Of a DNA stretch of 34,121 nt, positions 1 to 8,883 are shown piece after piece (the first letter of the stretch is position 1; each line of letters begins with the position of its first letter). The notes beneath the pieces were generated by a model. It searched no databases. It saw only the letters and a list, made by a program, of their open reading frames with translations, and had not been told where the DNA came from. The DNA lies in assembly GCA_934481515.1 (NCBI GenBank), contig CAKSPO010000020.1, positions 1 to 34,121 of the forward strand. Reading direction: 5' to 3'. Source of the stretch: an uncultured Eubacteriales bacterium (lineage in GTDB: Bacteria > Bacillota > Clostridia > Oscillospirales > CAG-272). Position numbers and translations under genes: made by a program.

Positions 1-1
1 G

Positions 2-859
2 GTGATACTGGCGCCGGGGCACAGCGCTCGAGACACCTATCTTCACCTTTTGGAGGACGGCTTTGCCATGGAGCCGAAGCCGATTTCGGTCGGCGTCCGC
101 GCGGAACACCGACAGGAGACGATTGACTTTGCCCTTTATGGGAAATTCGCCGGGCACCCGAATCTCGGACACGCGGAATACGCACTGTCCGACACCGGAG
201 GAAAACGCGGCGTTTATACCTTCTGCATGTGCCCCGGCGGCGAGGTCGTCGCGGCATCCTCGGAAGAGGGGATGCTTGCGGTCAACGGTATGAGCTATCA
301 CGCAAGAAACCTGCCCAATGCCAACGCGGCAGTCGCAGTATCGGTCGGCGTAGAGGATCTGGAACCGGTAAACGGGAGCCGCGTCCTCGGCGCCATCGCC
401 TTCCAGAGAAGAATCGAGCGCGCCGCATATCTTGCCGGCGGAGGCGATTATTACGCACCGGTGATGACCATGGGGGACTTTCTGAACGGAAAAAACGGGA
501 GCCTGCCCACGACGGTACAGCCCTCCTACCGGGACGGCTTGGTGCGCCCGGCGGATTTTGAAAAGGTGTTCCCGCCGTTCGTTACCGATGCACTGCGCCG
601 CGGACTGCGCGCATTCGGGAAGAAACTGCACGGCTACGACGCACCGGAAGCGGTGCTGACCGCGGCGGAAACCAGAACCTCCGCACCGCTCCGGATTCTG
701 CGGGATTCCGAGACGCTGTGTGCCGTCGGACGGGACGGGATTTACCCTGCCGGCGAGGGAGCCGGATACGCCGGCGGGATCACCAGCGCCGCCGTGGACG
801 GCATCCGGGTTTCCATGGCTCTGATGCGCCGGTTCGCACCGGAAAAGAAAAACTCCTGA
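2..859 (+). CDS. COG2509-type NAD(P)/FAD-dependent dehydrogenase, 3' part only
   Basis: This is the C-terminal 285 residues of a flavoprotein of the uncharacterised FAD-dependent dehydrogenase family COG2509. The frame is open at the window edge, so the N-terminal Rossmann dinucleotide fold lies upstream and the apparent GTG at base 2 is not the start. Visible family marks are LAPGHSARDT at the left edge, CMCPGG in the middle and the C-terminal FAD-contacting stretch GEGAGYAGGITSAAVDG. Full-length members usually run to about 460-530 residues, so somewhat more than half is present. The physiological substrate of the family is unknown. The next gene starts 17 bases after the stop, which suggests co-transcription. 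The family call is fairly sure; the function is open. Confidence 0.8.
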   Translation: MILAPGHSARDTYLHLLEDGFAMEPKPISVGVRAEHRQETIDFALYGKFAGHPNLGHAEYALSDTGGKRGVYTFCMCPGGEVVAASSEEGMLAVNGMSYHARNLPNANAAVAVSVGVEDLEPVNGSRVLGAIAFQRRIERAAYLAGGGDYYAPVMTMGDFLNGKNGSLPTTVQPSYRDGLVRPADFEKVFPPFVTDALRRGLRAFGKKLHGYDAPEAVLTAAETRTSAPLRILRDSETLCAVGRDGIYPAGEGAGYAGGITSAAVDGIRVSMALMRRFAPEKKNS

Positions 860-876
860 AGAAAAGGGGAAAAACG

Positions 877-1353
877 ATGAAAACAACGGCAACGGTCATT
901 GCGACCGACGGAGAATACGCAACGGTTGAGACAGAGCGGACCTCTGCCTGCGACGGATGCCATAAGAGCGCGGAGGGAGGATGCTCCGTCTGTTCGCTGA
1001 TGGCGTCCGGCAGAAAGCTTTCGGTCAGAGCCGCAAATCCGTTGCACGCGGCGGTCGGCGACCGGGTGACCGTCGAAAGCAGTACCGGACGGATGCTCCG
1101 GTACGCGGCACTGGTGTTTCTGCTGCCGCTTTTGCTGATGCTCGCAGGATGGGGCATCGCGGCGGCATTTGATGCAACTGCAGGCATACAGGCACTGGCG
1201 GGACTCGGCGGATTCGTCGTTGCCTTCGCCATCGTGTATATTTATGCCGCAGCGGTGCGCAAAAAAAGATGCGATGTGGAAATCACCGGAATTCTCAAAA
1301 AAGGTGAGGAACCCCCCGGAATGGAGGACGCTTTCCGCCGGGACGCGGATTGA
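877..1353 (+). CDS. RseC/SoxR-reducing-system family membrane protein
   Basis: The product is 158 residues. The ATG at 877 is preceded by an AGGGG ribosome binding site and is preferred over longer in-frame starts inside the upstream gene. The N-terminal domain contains two CxxC pairs (CDGCHKSAEGGCSVC, about residues 24-38). Two hydrophobic helices follow (about residues 75-95 and 105-125) and then a basic, cytoplasmic-looking tail. This layout is that of the RseC/MucC family (Pfam RseC_MucC), whose members are linked to the SoxR-reducing complex and Rnf-type electron transport in proteobacteria. In Clostridia the role is not settled. The cysteines suggest redox or Fe-S chemistry, and the neighbouring flavoprotein fits that context, but a joint function is inference. 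Confidence 0.8.
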   Translation: MKTTATVIATDGEYATVETERTSACDGCHKSAEGGCSVCSLMASGRKLSVRAANPLHAAVGDRVTVESSTGRMLRYAALVFLLPLLLMLAGWGIAAAFDATAGIQALAGLGGFVVAFAIVYIYAAAVRKKRCDVEITGILKKGEEPPGMEDAFRRDAD

Positions 1354-1480
1354 CCGACGCGAAATCCCGGACATGCCGGTCGCGGTATTTGTACCCTTGC
1401 GGAAATAAGAAAAGATTTTGATAAGAAGCTGGGACATCGGTATGCCGACGGATCCGTTGCCCCGTATGGAGAATACAGGG

Positions 1481-3676
1481 ATGAATGAGAACAGAAAACA
1501 AAAAAAGTGGTCGGTACGGTACCGGCCGGGAGATGCGGAAACCGACGCGGACATCCGCGCCATCGCGGAGGAACTGAACCTGTCCCGTGTGACCGCCGCA
1601 CTGCTGTATACCCGCGGCTGCCATACGCCAAAGGAGGTTATGGCTTTTCTGCACCAGGAAAGCGCAAAACTGCACGACCCGTTTCTGATGACCGATATGG
1701 AACCGGCATTGCGGCGGATTTTCAAGGCGCTGGAGCGGAAGGAAAAAATTATGATCTACGGCGACTATGATGTGGACGGCGTCACGTCGGTCAGCCTGCT
1801 TTACCTTTACCTGAAGGAAAAGGGCGCGGATGTCGATTATTATATCCCGTGCCGGATGCGGGAGGGCTACGGACTGTCTGCCGCCGCCATCGACACCGTC
1901 CGTGAAACGGGAGCCACCTTGATGATTACCGTAGATACCGGAATCACCGCCGTGGAGGAAATCCGGTACGCGGCAGAACTTGGCATCGACACGGTCGTGA
2001 CCGATCACCATGAATGCCGCCCGGAACTTCCGGATGCCTGCGCGGTGGTCAATCCGCACCGACCGGGAGATTCCTATCCCTTCCGCGAACTGGCAGGTGT
2101 CGGAGTTGTGTTCAAGCTGATCTGCGCCTGTGAGATCAGCGAATGCCGCCGGAGGGGCGCTTCGGAGGCGGACGGAGTCCGCGCGGTCTGCCGGAAATAC
2201 ATGGATCTTGTTGCCATCGGAACCATTGCAGATGTTATGCCGATCATCGACGAAAACCGTCTGATTGTCGCCGTCGGACTCGGTATTCTGGAGCACACCC
2301 CGCGCCCGGGACTCCGGGCACTGATGGAGGCGGCAGCCGGAAGAAACGGAGACGGCATCCGCAAGACCAGAAAGATCAATTCCAACTATATCGGCTTTGT
2401 ACTTGCCCCGCGGATGAACGCGGCAGGGCGGGTTGCGAGCGCCACCATCGCGGTAAAACTGCTTTTATCGGAGCACCGGGAAGAAGCGGCGGCGTTGGCA
2501 CAGCAGCTCTGTGATCTGAACGCGACCCGGCAGGCGGAGGAAAACCGCATTGCCGAACAGGCATATAAAAAGATCGAGCAGACGCTTCGCCCCGGCGAGG
2601 ATCGCGTCATTGTCATTTCGGATGACAACTGGCTGCAGGGCATCATCGGTATCGTCTCCTCCCGCATCACGGAGCAGTACGGACTGCCGTCCATTCTGAT
2701 TTCCTTTGACGGCACGACGCGCGGCTACGAGGGACAGGACGACATCGGAAAAGGCTCTGGCAGAAGCATTCCGGGACTGAATCTGGTGGAAGCGCTTGCC
2801 GACAGTGAGTCCCTTCTGGTTCGCTACGGCGGGCATGAACTGGCGGCAGGACTGAGCGTCCTGCGTTGTAACGTGGATGCGTTCCGGGAAAGAATCAACC
2901 GGTATGCCGCCGCACATACCGACAGCGAAAGCTTTTGCCTGCGGCTGGAAGCGGACTGCGAAACGGAAATGCGGGAGTTGACAATGCAGCTCGCGGGAGA
3001 ACTTGAAACACTGGAGCCGTTCGGCGTTTCCAACCCGGTGCCGTCTTTGATCCTGCGCGACGCGAAACTCCGCAAAGCGACCCCCATCAGTGGCGGAAAA
3101 CATAGGAAGCTGCTGTTGGAAAAGGACGGAATCTGCATGCCGGCGGTCTGGTTCGGCATCGGATGTGCCGCACTTCCGGCGGAGGTGGGCGACAGCGTCG
3201 ATCTGATGTTTCAACTGAACGTCAACGAATATCAGAACACGAAAACGCTGCAAATGATTGTACAGGATCTGCGCCTGTCCGAACAGGAAACAGAGAGCGA
3301 CAGACAGCAGAAACAGAGATACGAGGAAATCCGCGCGGGAGCGGATATTCTTCCCGTAGAGGATGTCATTCCGAACCGGGAGGATGTCGCGGCGGTATAC
3401 ACCTTTCTGCGCCGCGAATACCGGATGCAGCATACGGTATTTCCTCTGCGCCGGATTCTTGCGGCGATGGAGGAGCGGAAAGACGTGAGCATCGGATACA
3501 TCAAGCTGAAAATGATTCTGCGGATGATGCAGGAGCTTCAGCTCTGCGAATATACGGAGGCAGGGGAGGATCGGTACGTTTTCGATTTTTCCGCCAACGT
3601 GCAAAAGACCAACCTTGAAAAATCATCGATCCTGCGAAAATTGCGGACGCAATTGCACCGCTCCGGAGAAGCGTGA
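1481..3676 (+). CDS. recJ: Single-stranded-DNA-specific exonuclease RecJ
   Basis: This 731-residue protein is a 5'-3' exonuclease on single-stranded DNA, acting in recombination and base-excision or mismatch repair. The DHH phosphoesterase motifs are clear: GDYDVDG (residues 94-100), TVDTGIT, VTDHHE, and the DHHA1 signature GGHELAAGL. APRMNAAGR is also present. Over 100 C-terminal residues follow the OB-like region, typical of Firmicute RecJ. The ATG at 1481 has GGAG 9 bases upstream (1468-1471); an in-frame TTG at 1418 and an ATG at 1466 are less well placed. The stop overlaps the region just before rel. The recJ-rel-dtd-hemZ order is common in Firmicutes and supports the call. Confidence 0.95.
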   Translation: MNENRKQKKWSVRYRPGDAETDADIRAIAEELNLSRVTAALLYTRGCHTPKEVMAFLHQESAKLHDPFLMTDMEPALRRIFKALERKEKIMIYGDYDVDGVTSVSLLYLYLKEKGADVDYYIPCRMREGYGLSAAAIDTVRETGATLMITVDTGITAVEEIRYAAELGIDTVVTDHHECRPELPDACAVVNPHRPGDSYPFRELAGVGVVFKLICACEISECRRRGASEADGVRAVCRKYMDLVAIGTIADVMPIIDENRLIVAVGLGILEHTPRPGLRALMEAAAGRNGDGIRKTRKINSNYIGFVLAPRMNAAGRVASATIAVKLLLSEHREEAAALAQQLCDLNATRQAEENRIAEQAYKKIEQTLRPGEDRVIVISDDNWLQGIIGIVSSRITEQYGLPSILISFDGTTRGYEGQDDIGKGSGRSIPGLNLVEALADSESLLVRYGGHELAAGLSVLRCNVDAFRERINRYAAAHTDSESFCLRLEADCETEMRELTMQLAGELETLEPFGVSNPVPSLILRDAKLRKATPISGGKHRKLLLEKDGICMPAVWFGIGCAALPAEVGDSVDLMFQLNVNEYQNTKTLQMIVQDLRLSEQETESDRQQKQRYEEIRAGADILPVEDVIPNREDVAAVYTFLRREYRMQHTVFPLRRILAAMEERKDVSIGYIKLKMILRMMQELQLCEYTEAGEDRYVFDFSANVQKTNLEKSSILRKLRTQLHRSGEA

Positions 3677-3708
3677 CGCGGTCGGAGAAGGAGAAACGGA
3701 AGAAAACC

Positions 3709-5934
3709 ATGGAACAGATAAAAAACACGGGCATCGAGCGGTTGCTGGAGATGCTCCGGGCAACCGGAAAAAAATACGATCTGGAAAAAATCCAGCGCGC
3801 ATATGAATACGCAAGGGAACTGCACGAGGGGCAGTTCCGCGCCAGCGGGGAACCGTATATTTCACATCCGGTGGCGGTTGCCGAGATCGTGGCGGGACTG
3901 GAGCTGGATACGGATTCCATCTGCGCGGCGCTGCTTCATGACACCGTGGAGGATTGCTCGGACAAGACCAACCTGAAGGACCTGGAAAAGAAGTTCGGAA
4001 CGGACGTTGCCATGCTGGTGGACGGACTGACCAAAATCGTGGATCTTCAGGTGGACAATAAAGAGGAAGCCCACATCGAAAACCTGCGTAAGATGCTGCT
4101 TGCCATGTCCAAGGACATCCGGGTCATTTTCATCAAGCTCTGCGACCGGCTGCACAATATGCGGACGCTTTCGGCGAAGCCGGAGGGCAAGAGGCGCCTT
4201 ACGGCACTGGAAACCATGCATGTTTACGCACCGCTGGCACACCGGCTCGGTATGCAAAGGATCAAGCAAGAACTGGAAAACCTTGCCATGCAGTATCTGG
4301 ACCCAATCGGGTATGAGGAAATCCGGCAGCATATCGAGGAAAAATACGGTCAGAATCTGGACTTTATGGAAAAAACGCGGGCGGCGGTGGATGCCAAGCT
4401 CCGCGAAAACAATATCCATTTCACACTGGAGGGACGCATCAAATCGGTATACTCCATCTACAAGAAAATGTATACCCAGAACAAATCCTTCGACCAGATT
4501 TACGACTTCTACGCCCTGCGTATCATCGTGGATACGGAGCTGGAGTGCTATACGGCGCTCGGACTGATCCACGAGATGTTCAATTCCATTCCGGGCAGAT
4601 TCAAGGACTATATTTCCACTCCGAAGCCGAATATGTACCGCTCCCTTCATACAACGGTCATCGGACGGGACGGAATTCCGTTCGAGGTACAGATACGGAC
4701 ATGGGAGATGCACCATGTCGCAGAATACGGTATCGCGGCACACTGGAAATACAAATCCGGCGTGACCTCCAAGGAGGAAATGGACCGACGGCTGGAATGG
4801 GTTGCAAAGCTGATTGAGACCGAGAGTGAACAGCGCGACCCGGACGAATTCATGAACGCTCTCAAGACAGATATTTTTCGCGACGAGGTTTTTGTTTTTA
4901 CACCGAAGGGAGATGTCATCGCGCTCCCGAACGGAGCCAACGTCATTGACTTTGCCTACGCCATCCATTCCGCCGTCGGTGAGCGGATGATCGGCGGCAA
5001 AATCAACGGCATGATCGTTCCGATCGACCGCACGCTTCAGAACGGCGAAATCGTGGAAATTCTGACCTCTGCGGCATCCAGAGGTCCCAGCCGGGACTGG
5101 CTGAACATTGTCAAGACCAGTGCGGCACGTTCCAAGATCCGCGCATGGTTCAAGAAGGAGAAACGGGCGGACAATATCGTCGTCGGAAAGGCAGCGGTGG
5201 ATACGGAGTTGAAGCGTACCGCCAAGCACTTTACCGAGGCACAGCGGGACGAGATCGTCGGAGAAATCTGTGAGCAGTACGGCTTCAACTCTGCGGATGA
5301 CCTGTATAACGCCATCGGATACGGCGGAATGCAGGTGTTCCGGATTGCCAAGAGACTTCAGGAGGAGATGGAAAAGCGGATCCGCGCCGAACAGCCGGAG
5401 AGCACTGTACAGGAGCCGCCGCGGATCCCTGTCTCCGCCGCACGCCCGAAGAACCTCAAATCGGACAGCGGCATTGTCGTGGACGGAGAGCGCGGGTGCA
5501 TGGTCAAATTCGCAAAATGCTGCAATCCGCTGCCGGGAGATCCGATCATCGGCTTTGTGACCAAGGGATTCGGTATTTCCGTTCACAAGTTGGATTGCCC
5601 GAACGTCCTTTCCAACCGCGACAACCCAGAATATGAGGGACGCTGGAAGGAAGCGCACTGGGAAAGCGCCGTGGAAAGCGGCAACAGCGGCGGTGTTTAC
5701 GAAGCCTTTCTGCAGATTTTTGCGGAGGATCGCATCGGTATGCTGGCGGATATTACGGCGGCATTGGCGGATATGCGCGTTTCCATCCTTCAGGTTACCA
5801 CCGCGCCGCGCAGTGACGGCATGCAGTGCATCGGACTCAAGATCGGGTGCCGCAACATCGACCATTATTATTCGATCGTCTCCCGCCTGCGGGGACTGAA
5901 GGGCGTCGTCAACATCGTCCGCGGATTTTCATAA
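3709..5934 (+). CDS. rel: Bifunctional (p)ppGpp synthetase/hydrolase Rel
   Basis: This 741-residue stringent-response enzyme makes and degrades (p)ppGpp on starved ribosomes. Domains in order are: HD hydrolase with an intact H53 and HDTVED (residues 77-82), the synthetase domain with YDFYALRI and RSLHTTV, TGS (starting at DEVFVFTPKGDVIALPNG), a conserved-cysteine domain around KCCNPLPGD, and a C-terminal ACT domain. The synthetase carries GRFKD, the RxKD form found in bifunctional Rel rather than the ExDD form of synthetase-only RelA. The intact HD motif agrees. The ATG at 3709, with GGAAG just upstream, is preferred to a GTG at 3673 that overlaps the recJ stop. Length matches the family (about 730-740). 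Confidence 0.96.
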   Translation: MEQIKNTGIERLLEMLRATGKKYDLEKIQRAYEYARELHEGQFRASGEPYISHPVAVAEIVAGLELDTDSICAALLHDTVEDCSDKTNLKDLEKKFGTDVAMLVDGLTKIVDLQVDNKEEAHIENLRKMLLAMSKDIRVIFIKLCDRLHNMRTLSAKPEGKRRLTALETMHVYAPLAHRLGMQRIKQELENLAMQYLDPIGYEEIRQHIEEKYGQNLDFMEKTRAAVDAKLRENNIHFTLEGRIKSVYSIYKKMYTQNKSFDQIYDFYALRIIVDTELECYTALGLIHEMFNSIPGRFKDYISTPKPNMYRSLHTTVIGRDGIPFEVQIRTWEMHHVAEYGIAAHWKYKSGVTSKEEMDRRLEWVAKLIETESEQRDPDEFMNALKTDIFRDEVFVFTPKGDVIALPNGANVIDFAYAIHSAVGERMIGGKINGMIVPIDRTLQNGEIVEILTSAASRGPSRDWLNIVKTSAARSKIRAWFKKEKRADNIVVGKAAVDTELKRTAKHFTEAQRDEIVGEICEQYGFNSADDLYNAIGYGGMQVFRIAKRLQEEMEKRIRAEQPESTVQEPPRIPVSAARPKNLKSDSGIVVDGERGCMVKFAKCCNPLPGDPIIGFVTKGFGISVHKLDCPNVLSNRDNPEYEGRWKEAHWESAVESGNSGGVYEAFLQIFAEDRIGMLADITAALADMRVSILQVTTAPRSDGMQCIGLKIGCRNIDHYYSIVSRLRGLKGVVNIVRGFS

Positions 5935-5958
5935 GACAGGGAAGAGAGGAAACATACC

Positions 5959-6417
5959 ATGAAGGCAGTGATTCAGCGGGTGTCGGAAGCGTCCGTCGCC
6001 GTGGAAGGAAAAACGGTCGGCGCCTGCAAAAAGGGCTACCTGATTCTGCTCGGCGTCGCGGAAGGAGACAGCGAGGAGGACGCGGAGCTGCTTTCACGCA
6101 AGATCGCGGCTTTGCGGATTTTTCAAGACGGGAACGGAAAAATGAACCTTTCCGTCCGGGACATCGACGGAGAGATTCTGGTCATTTCCCAGTTCACGCT
6201 TCTGGCGGATTACCGCCACGGAAACCGTCCGGATTTCCTCGCGTCCGCAAAGCCGGAGGAAGCAAACCGGCTGTACGAATATTTCAAGGAACTGCTCCGG
6301 CAAGAGGTGCGCCGGCTGGAAAGCGGCATTTTCGGAGCGGATATGAAGGTCAGCCTTGTCAATGAAGGGCCTGTTACCATCTGTATGGACAGCACGGTGC
6401 TGAGAAAGAAAAAGTAA
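5959..6417 (+). CDS. dtd: D-aminoacyl-tRNA deacylase
   Basis: The product is 152 residues, the usual length for DTD, which removes D-amino acids (and glycine from tRNA-Ala) from mischarged tRNA in the cytoplasm. The protein starts MKAVIQRVSEASV and contains the two family hallmarks: SQFTLLAD near the middle and NEGPVTI near the C-terminus, whose Gly-Pro enters the neighbouring active site in the dimer. The GAGAGGA ribosome binding site lies just upstream of ATG 5959. It sits 24 bases after rel, the typical Firmicute order, and 12 bases before hemZ, so it is probably in the same transcript. Nothing unusual is seen. Confidence 0.96.
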   Translation: MKAVIQRVSEASVAVEGKTVGACKKGYLILLGVAEGDSEEDAELLSRKIAALRIFQDGNGKMNLSVRDIDGEILVISQFTLLADYRHGNRPDFLASAKPEEANRLYEYFKELLRQEVRRLESGIFGADMKVSLVNEGPVTICMDSTVLRKKK

Positions 6418-6429
6418 GGAATTGGAATT

Positions 6430-7935
6430 ATGAAACTGATACTTGACGGAAAAATCAACGTATACTATATCCAGACCCTGTGTATGATCTTCCTGCCCGG
6501 CGAGAAGTTCGGCACTGCGGAGCAGGAAAACCCCGACGCATCGGAACTTTACGTTCGCCTGTCCGAGCAGGAGGACGGCGTGGAGGCATATGTCAAGCTG
6601 ACCCTGAACGGCAGCGTTTCTACGGCAGAGAAGGGGTATTCCTCTTATACCGGAGAATACAGTGACCGCGACAAAGCGGCAAAAATGGCGTGCGGAGCGG
6701 CAGTGATTGCGGCATTCGGCGCCGTGACCGGCTATCGACCTTCCTGGGGCATGCTGACCGGTGTCCGACCGTCCAAAGTTGCCATGGAGCTGCTGCAGGA
6801 AGGATACAGCAAGACACGGGTCAAACGGGTGCTGACAAACGAGTATTTTGTCATCCCGAAAAAGGCGGCGCTTGCCACCGATGTGGCGCTCAATGAGCAA
6901 AGACTGATCGAGGGCGCGTCGGCAAAGGATTGCAGCGTGTATATTTCCATTCCGTTCTGCCCGTCCCGTTGCTCCTACTGTTCATTCGTTTCTTATACCT
7001 CTTCCAAACTGCTCAGCCTGATTCCGGATTACCTTGTCCGCCTGTGTCAGGATCTGCGACAGATGTTTGCAAAGATCCGGGAGTTAGGACTGCGCGTGCG
7101 GACGGTCTACATCGGCGGCGGAACTCCCACCATTCTTTCCGGGGAACAGCTTCGGGTATTGCTTTCCGCCGTGGCGGAATCCACCGATGTCACCGCGCTG
7201 GAGGAATATACGCTGGAGTCCGGCAGACCGGACACCATCACGGCAGAGAAAATGGCGGTGGCACGGCAGTACGGCGTGACCCGCGCCTGCGTCAATCCGC
7301 AGACCCTTTGCGACGAGGTACTCCGCGGCATCGGACGGTGCCATACGGCGGAGGATTTTCTGCGCGCCTACGCAACCGTGCGGGAATCCGGCATCCCGGT
7401 CATCAATACCGACCTGATCGCAGGACTTCCCGGAGATTCTTTCCGCACATTTTCCGCAACGCTGGACCGGATTCTGACCCTGCGACCGGAAAACATTACC
7501 GTACATACCTTCTGTATCAAAAAAGCGGCGGAGATTCTGCGGCAGGGCAGGAACGTATATTCCGTGCAGGGCGGCGATGCGGGAAAATGCGTGGATTATT
7601 CCCAGCTCAAGACCCAGCAGGAAGGCTACCTCCCTTACTACATGTACCGCCAGAAGAACACCGTCGGCAACTTTGAAAACGTCGGTTTTGCATTGAGCGG
7701 CACCGAAGGACTGTATAACATTTATATGATGGAGGAAGTGCATTCCGTTTTCGCCATCGGAGCCGGAGCCGTTTCCAAAATGGTGGATTACCGACCGAAG
7801 AACGGAAGCAAGCCGGTCATCGAGCGGCTGTTTTATCCCAAATATCCGTATGAGTATCTCCGGGACGAAAGCACCGGAGAAAAGACCGAAGCAATGGAAA
7901 CGTTCTACCGGGCACATGGCATGACGGAGAACTGA
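6430..7935 (+). CDS. hemZ: HemZ, coproporphyrinogen dehydrogenase-like radical SAM protein
   Basis: This 501-residue radical SAM protein belongs to the HemN/HemZ group, annotated as oxygen-independent coproporphyrinogen III dehydrogenase. The SAM-cluster motif is CPSRCSYC (C177, C181, C184), followed by YIGGGTPT and an ESGRPDTI motif characteristic of HemZ. About 170 residues precede the radical SAM core, with GMLTGVRPSK at residues 107-116, which distinguishes HemZ from HemN. The gene lies downstream of dtd as in many Clostridia. No other haem biosynthesis gene is in the window, and many gut Clostridia keep hemZ without a full haem pathway, so the true substrate is less sure than the family. 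Confidence 0.93.
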   Translation: MKLILDGKINVYYIQTLCMIFLPGEKFGTAEQENPDASELYVRLSEQEDGVEAYVKLTLNGSVSTAEKGYSSYTGEYSDRDKAAKMACGAAVIAAFGAVTGYRPSWGMLTGVRPSKVAMELLQEGYSKTRVKRVLTNEYFVIPKKAALATDVALNEQRLIEGASAKDCSVYISIPFCPSRCSYCSFVSYTSSKLLSLIPDYLVRLCQDLRQMFAKIRELGLRVRTVYIGGGTPTILSGEQLRVLLSAVAESTDVTALEEYTLESGRPDTITAEKMAVARQYGVTRACVNPQTLCDEVLRGIGRCHTAEDFLRAYATVRESGIPVINTDLIAGLPGDSFRTFSATLDRILTLRPENITVHTFCIKKAAEILRQGRNVYSVQGGDAGKCVDYSQLKTQQEGYLPYYMYRQKNTVGNFENVGFALSGTEGLYNIYMMEEVHSVFAIGAGAVSKMVDYRPKNGSKPVIERLFYPKYPYEYLRDESTGEKTEAMETFYRAHGMTEN

Positions 7936-7963
7936 TCCAACCAAAACAAAACGCGGAGGAGCA

Positions 7964-8881
7964 ATGCCCATGCAATATCGGAAAGCAGGTCTTTTTCGAA
8001 ACGAAGAGGAGGCAGGGAGATACGTTGAGAGGTGCGACGCAGAGATGGAACTGCGGATGGAAACCGCCGTGCACTCGGTGGCGGACGTTCCGGGACTGCG
8101 GCTTTTGGGGCTGACCGGACCCACCTGCTCCGGCAAGACCACGGCGGCGCACCGCCTCACGGACTACCTGCGAGCGTCCGGTTTGCGCGTCCATGTGGTT
8201 TCCATCGACGACTTTTATTACGATAAGGAGCTTCTTGAGGAGCGCGCCGCATCGGATCCCGCCGTGGAGATTGATTACGATTCGGAAGATACCATCGATA
8301 CGGAGCTGTTGCAGACCACCGCCGCAGGACTTCTTGCAGGAAGGGAGACCTTTCTGCCGAGGTTCGATTTTCTGAGCGGAAAAAGGTGCGGCGGGGAACG
8401 GATCTGCCCGAAGGAAAACGACATTTTCCTGTTTGAGGGCATCCAGATTCTCTATCCGAAAGTCCGCGCCATTCTGGAAGGACCGGGCTACCGGAGCGTA
8501 TATATCTGCCCCCTGTCCGGAATTGAGGCAGGAGGAGAGCGCTTCGACCCGAACGGGATTCGTCTTTTGCGGCGTATCGTGCGGGATTTCCGGTACCGTT
8601 CCGCAAAGCCGGATTTTACGTTTTATCTGTGGCAGAGCGTCCGCGCCAATGAGGAAAAGAACATTTTTCCCTACGCGGGACGTTGCGATGCGACGGTGGA
8701 TTCCACCATGCCGTATGAGATCGACATGCTGAAGCCGTATCTGGAGGAGCTGCTCGGAAGCATGGCACCGACGTCCCCGTTTGCCGCAGAAGCCGGACGC
8801 ATCCTGGAAAAACTGCGGAACGTGGAGCCGCTTTCCTCTGCTTATCTGACTGAAAAATCACTGTATAAGGAATTTATCTGA
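7964..8881 (+). CDS. Uridine-kinase-like nucleoside kinase
   Basis: The protein is up to 305 residues and is related to the phosphoribulokinase/uridine kinase superfamily, which transfers phosphate from ATP to a nucleoside or a related hydroxyl. The P-loop is GPTCSGKTT (about residues 52-60), followed by VVSIDDFYYDKELL, the family's substrate-side Asp region, and FLFEGIQIL with its conserved EG. Later comes RLLRRIVRDFRYR, the Arg-rich lid. About 40 extra residues precede the P-loop. The GGAGGA at 7955-7960 could serve ATG 7964 or ATG 7970 (both in frame); the second spacing looks somewhat better. The gene is in line with hemZ and 2 bases before the next gene. The exact substrate is not certain. 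Confidence 0.85.
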   Translation: MPMQYRKAGLFRNEEEAGRYVERCDAEMELRMETAVHSVADVPGLRLLGLTGPTCSGKTTAAHRLTDYLRASGLRVHVVSIDDFYYDKELLEERAASDPAVEIDYDSEDTIDTELLQTTAAGLLAGRETFLPRFDFLSGKRCGGERICPKENDIFLFEGIQILYPKVRAILEGPGYRSVYICPLSGIEAGGERFDPNGIRLLRRIVRDFRYRSAKPDFTFYLWQSVRANEEKNIFPYAGRCDATVDSTMPYEIDMLKPYLEELLGSMAPTSPFAAEAGRILEKLRNVEPLSSAYLTEKSLYKEFI

Positions 8882-8883
8882 AA

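Noticed and set aside
1354..1480. Promoter before recJ
   Set aside because: Only weak -35/-10 pairs are seen in this 127-base gap, and read-through from upstream is equally likely.
3862..5865. Long open frame on the - strand opposite rel (667 residues)
   Set aside because: Antisense shadow of rel; low-complexity, no domain, no initiation signal.
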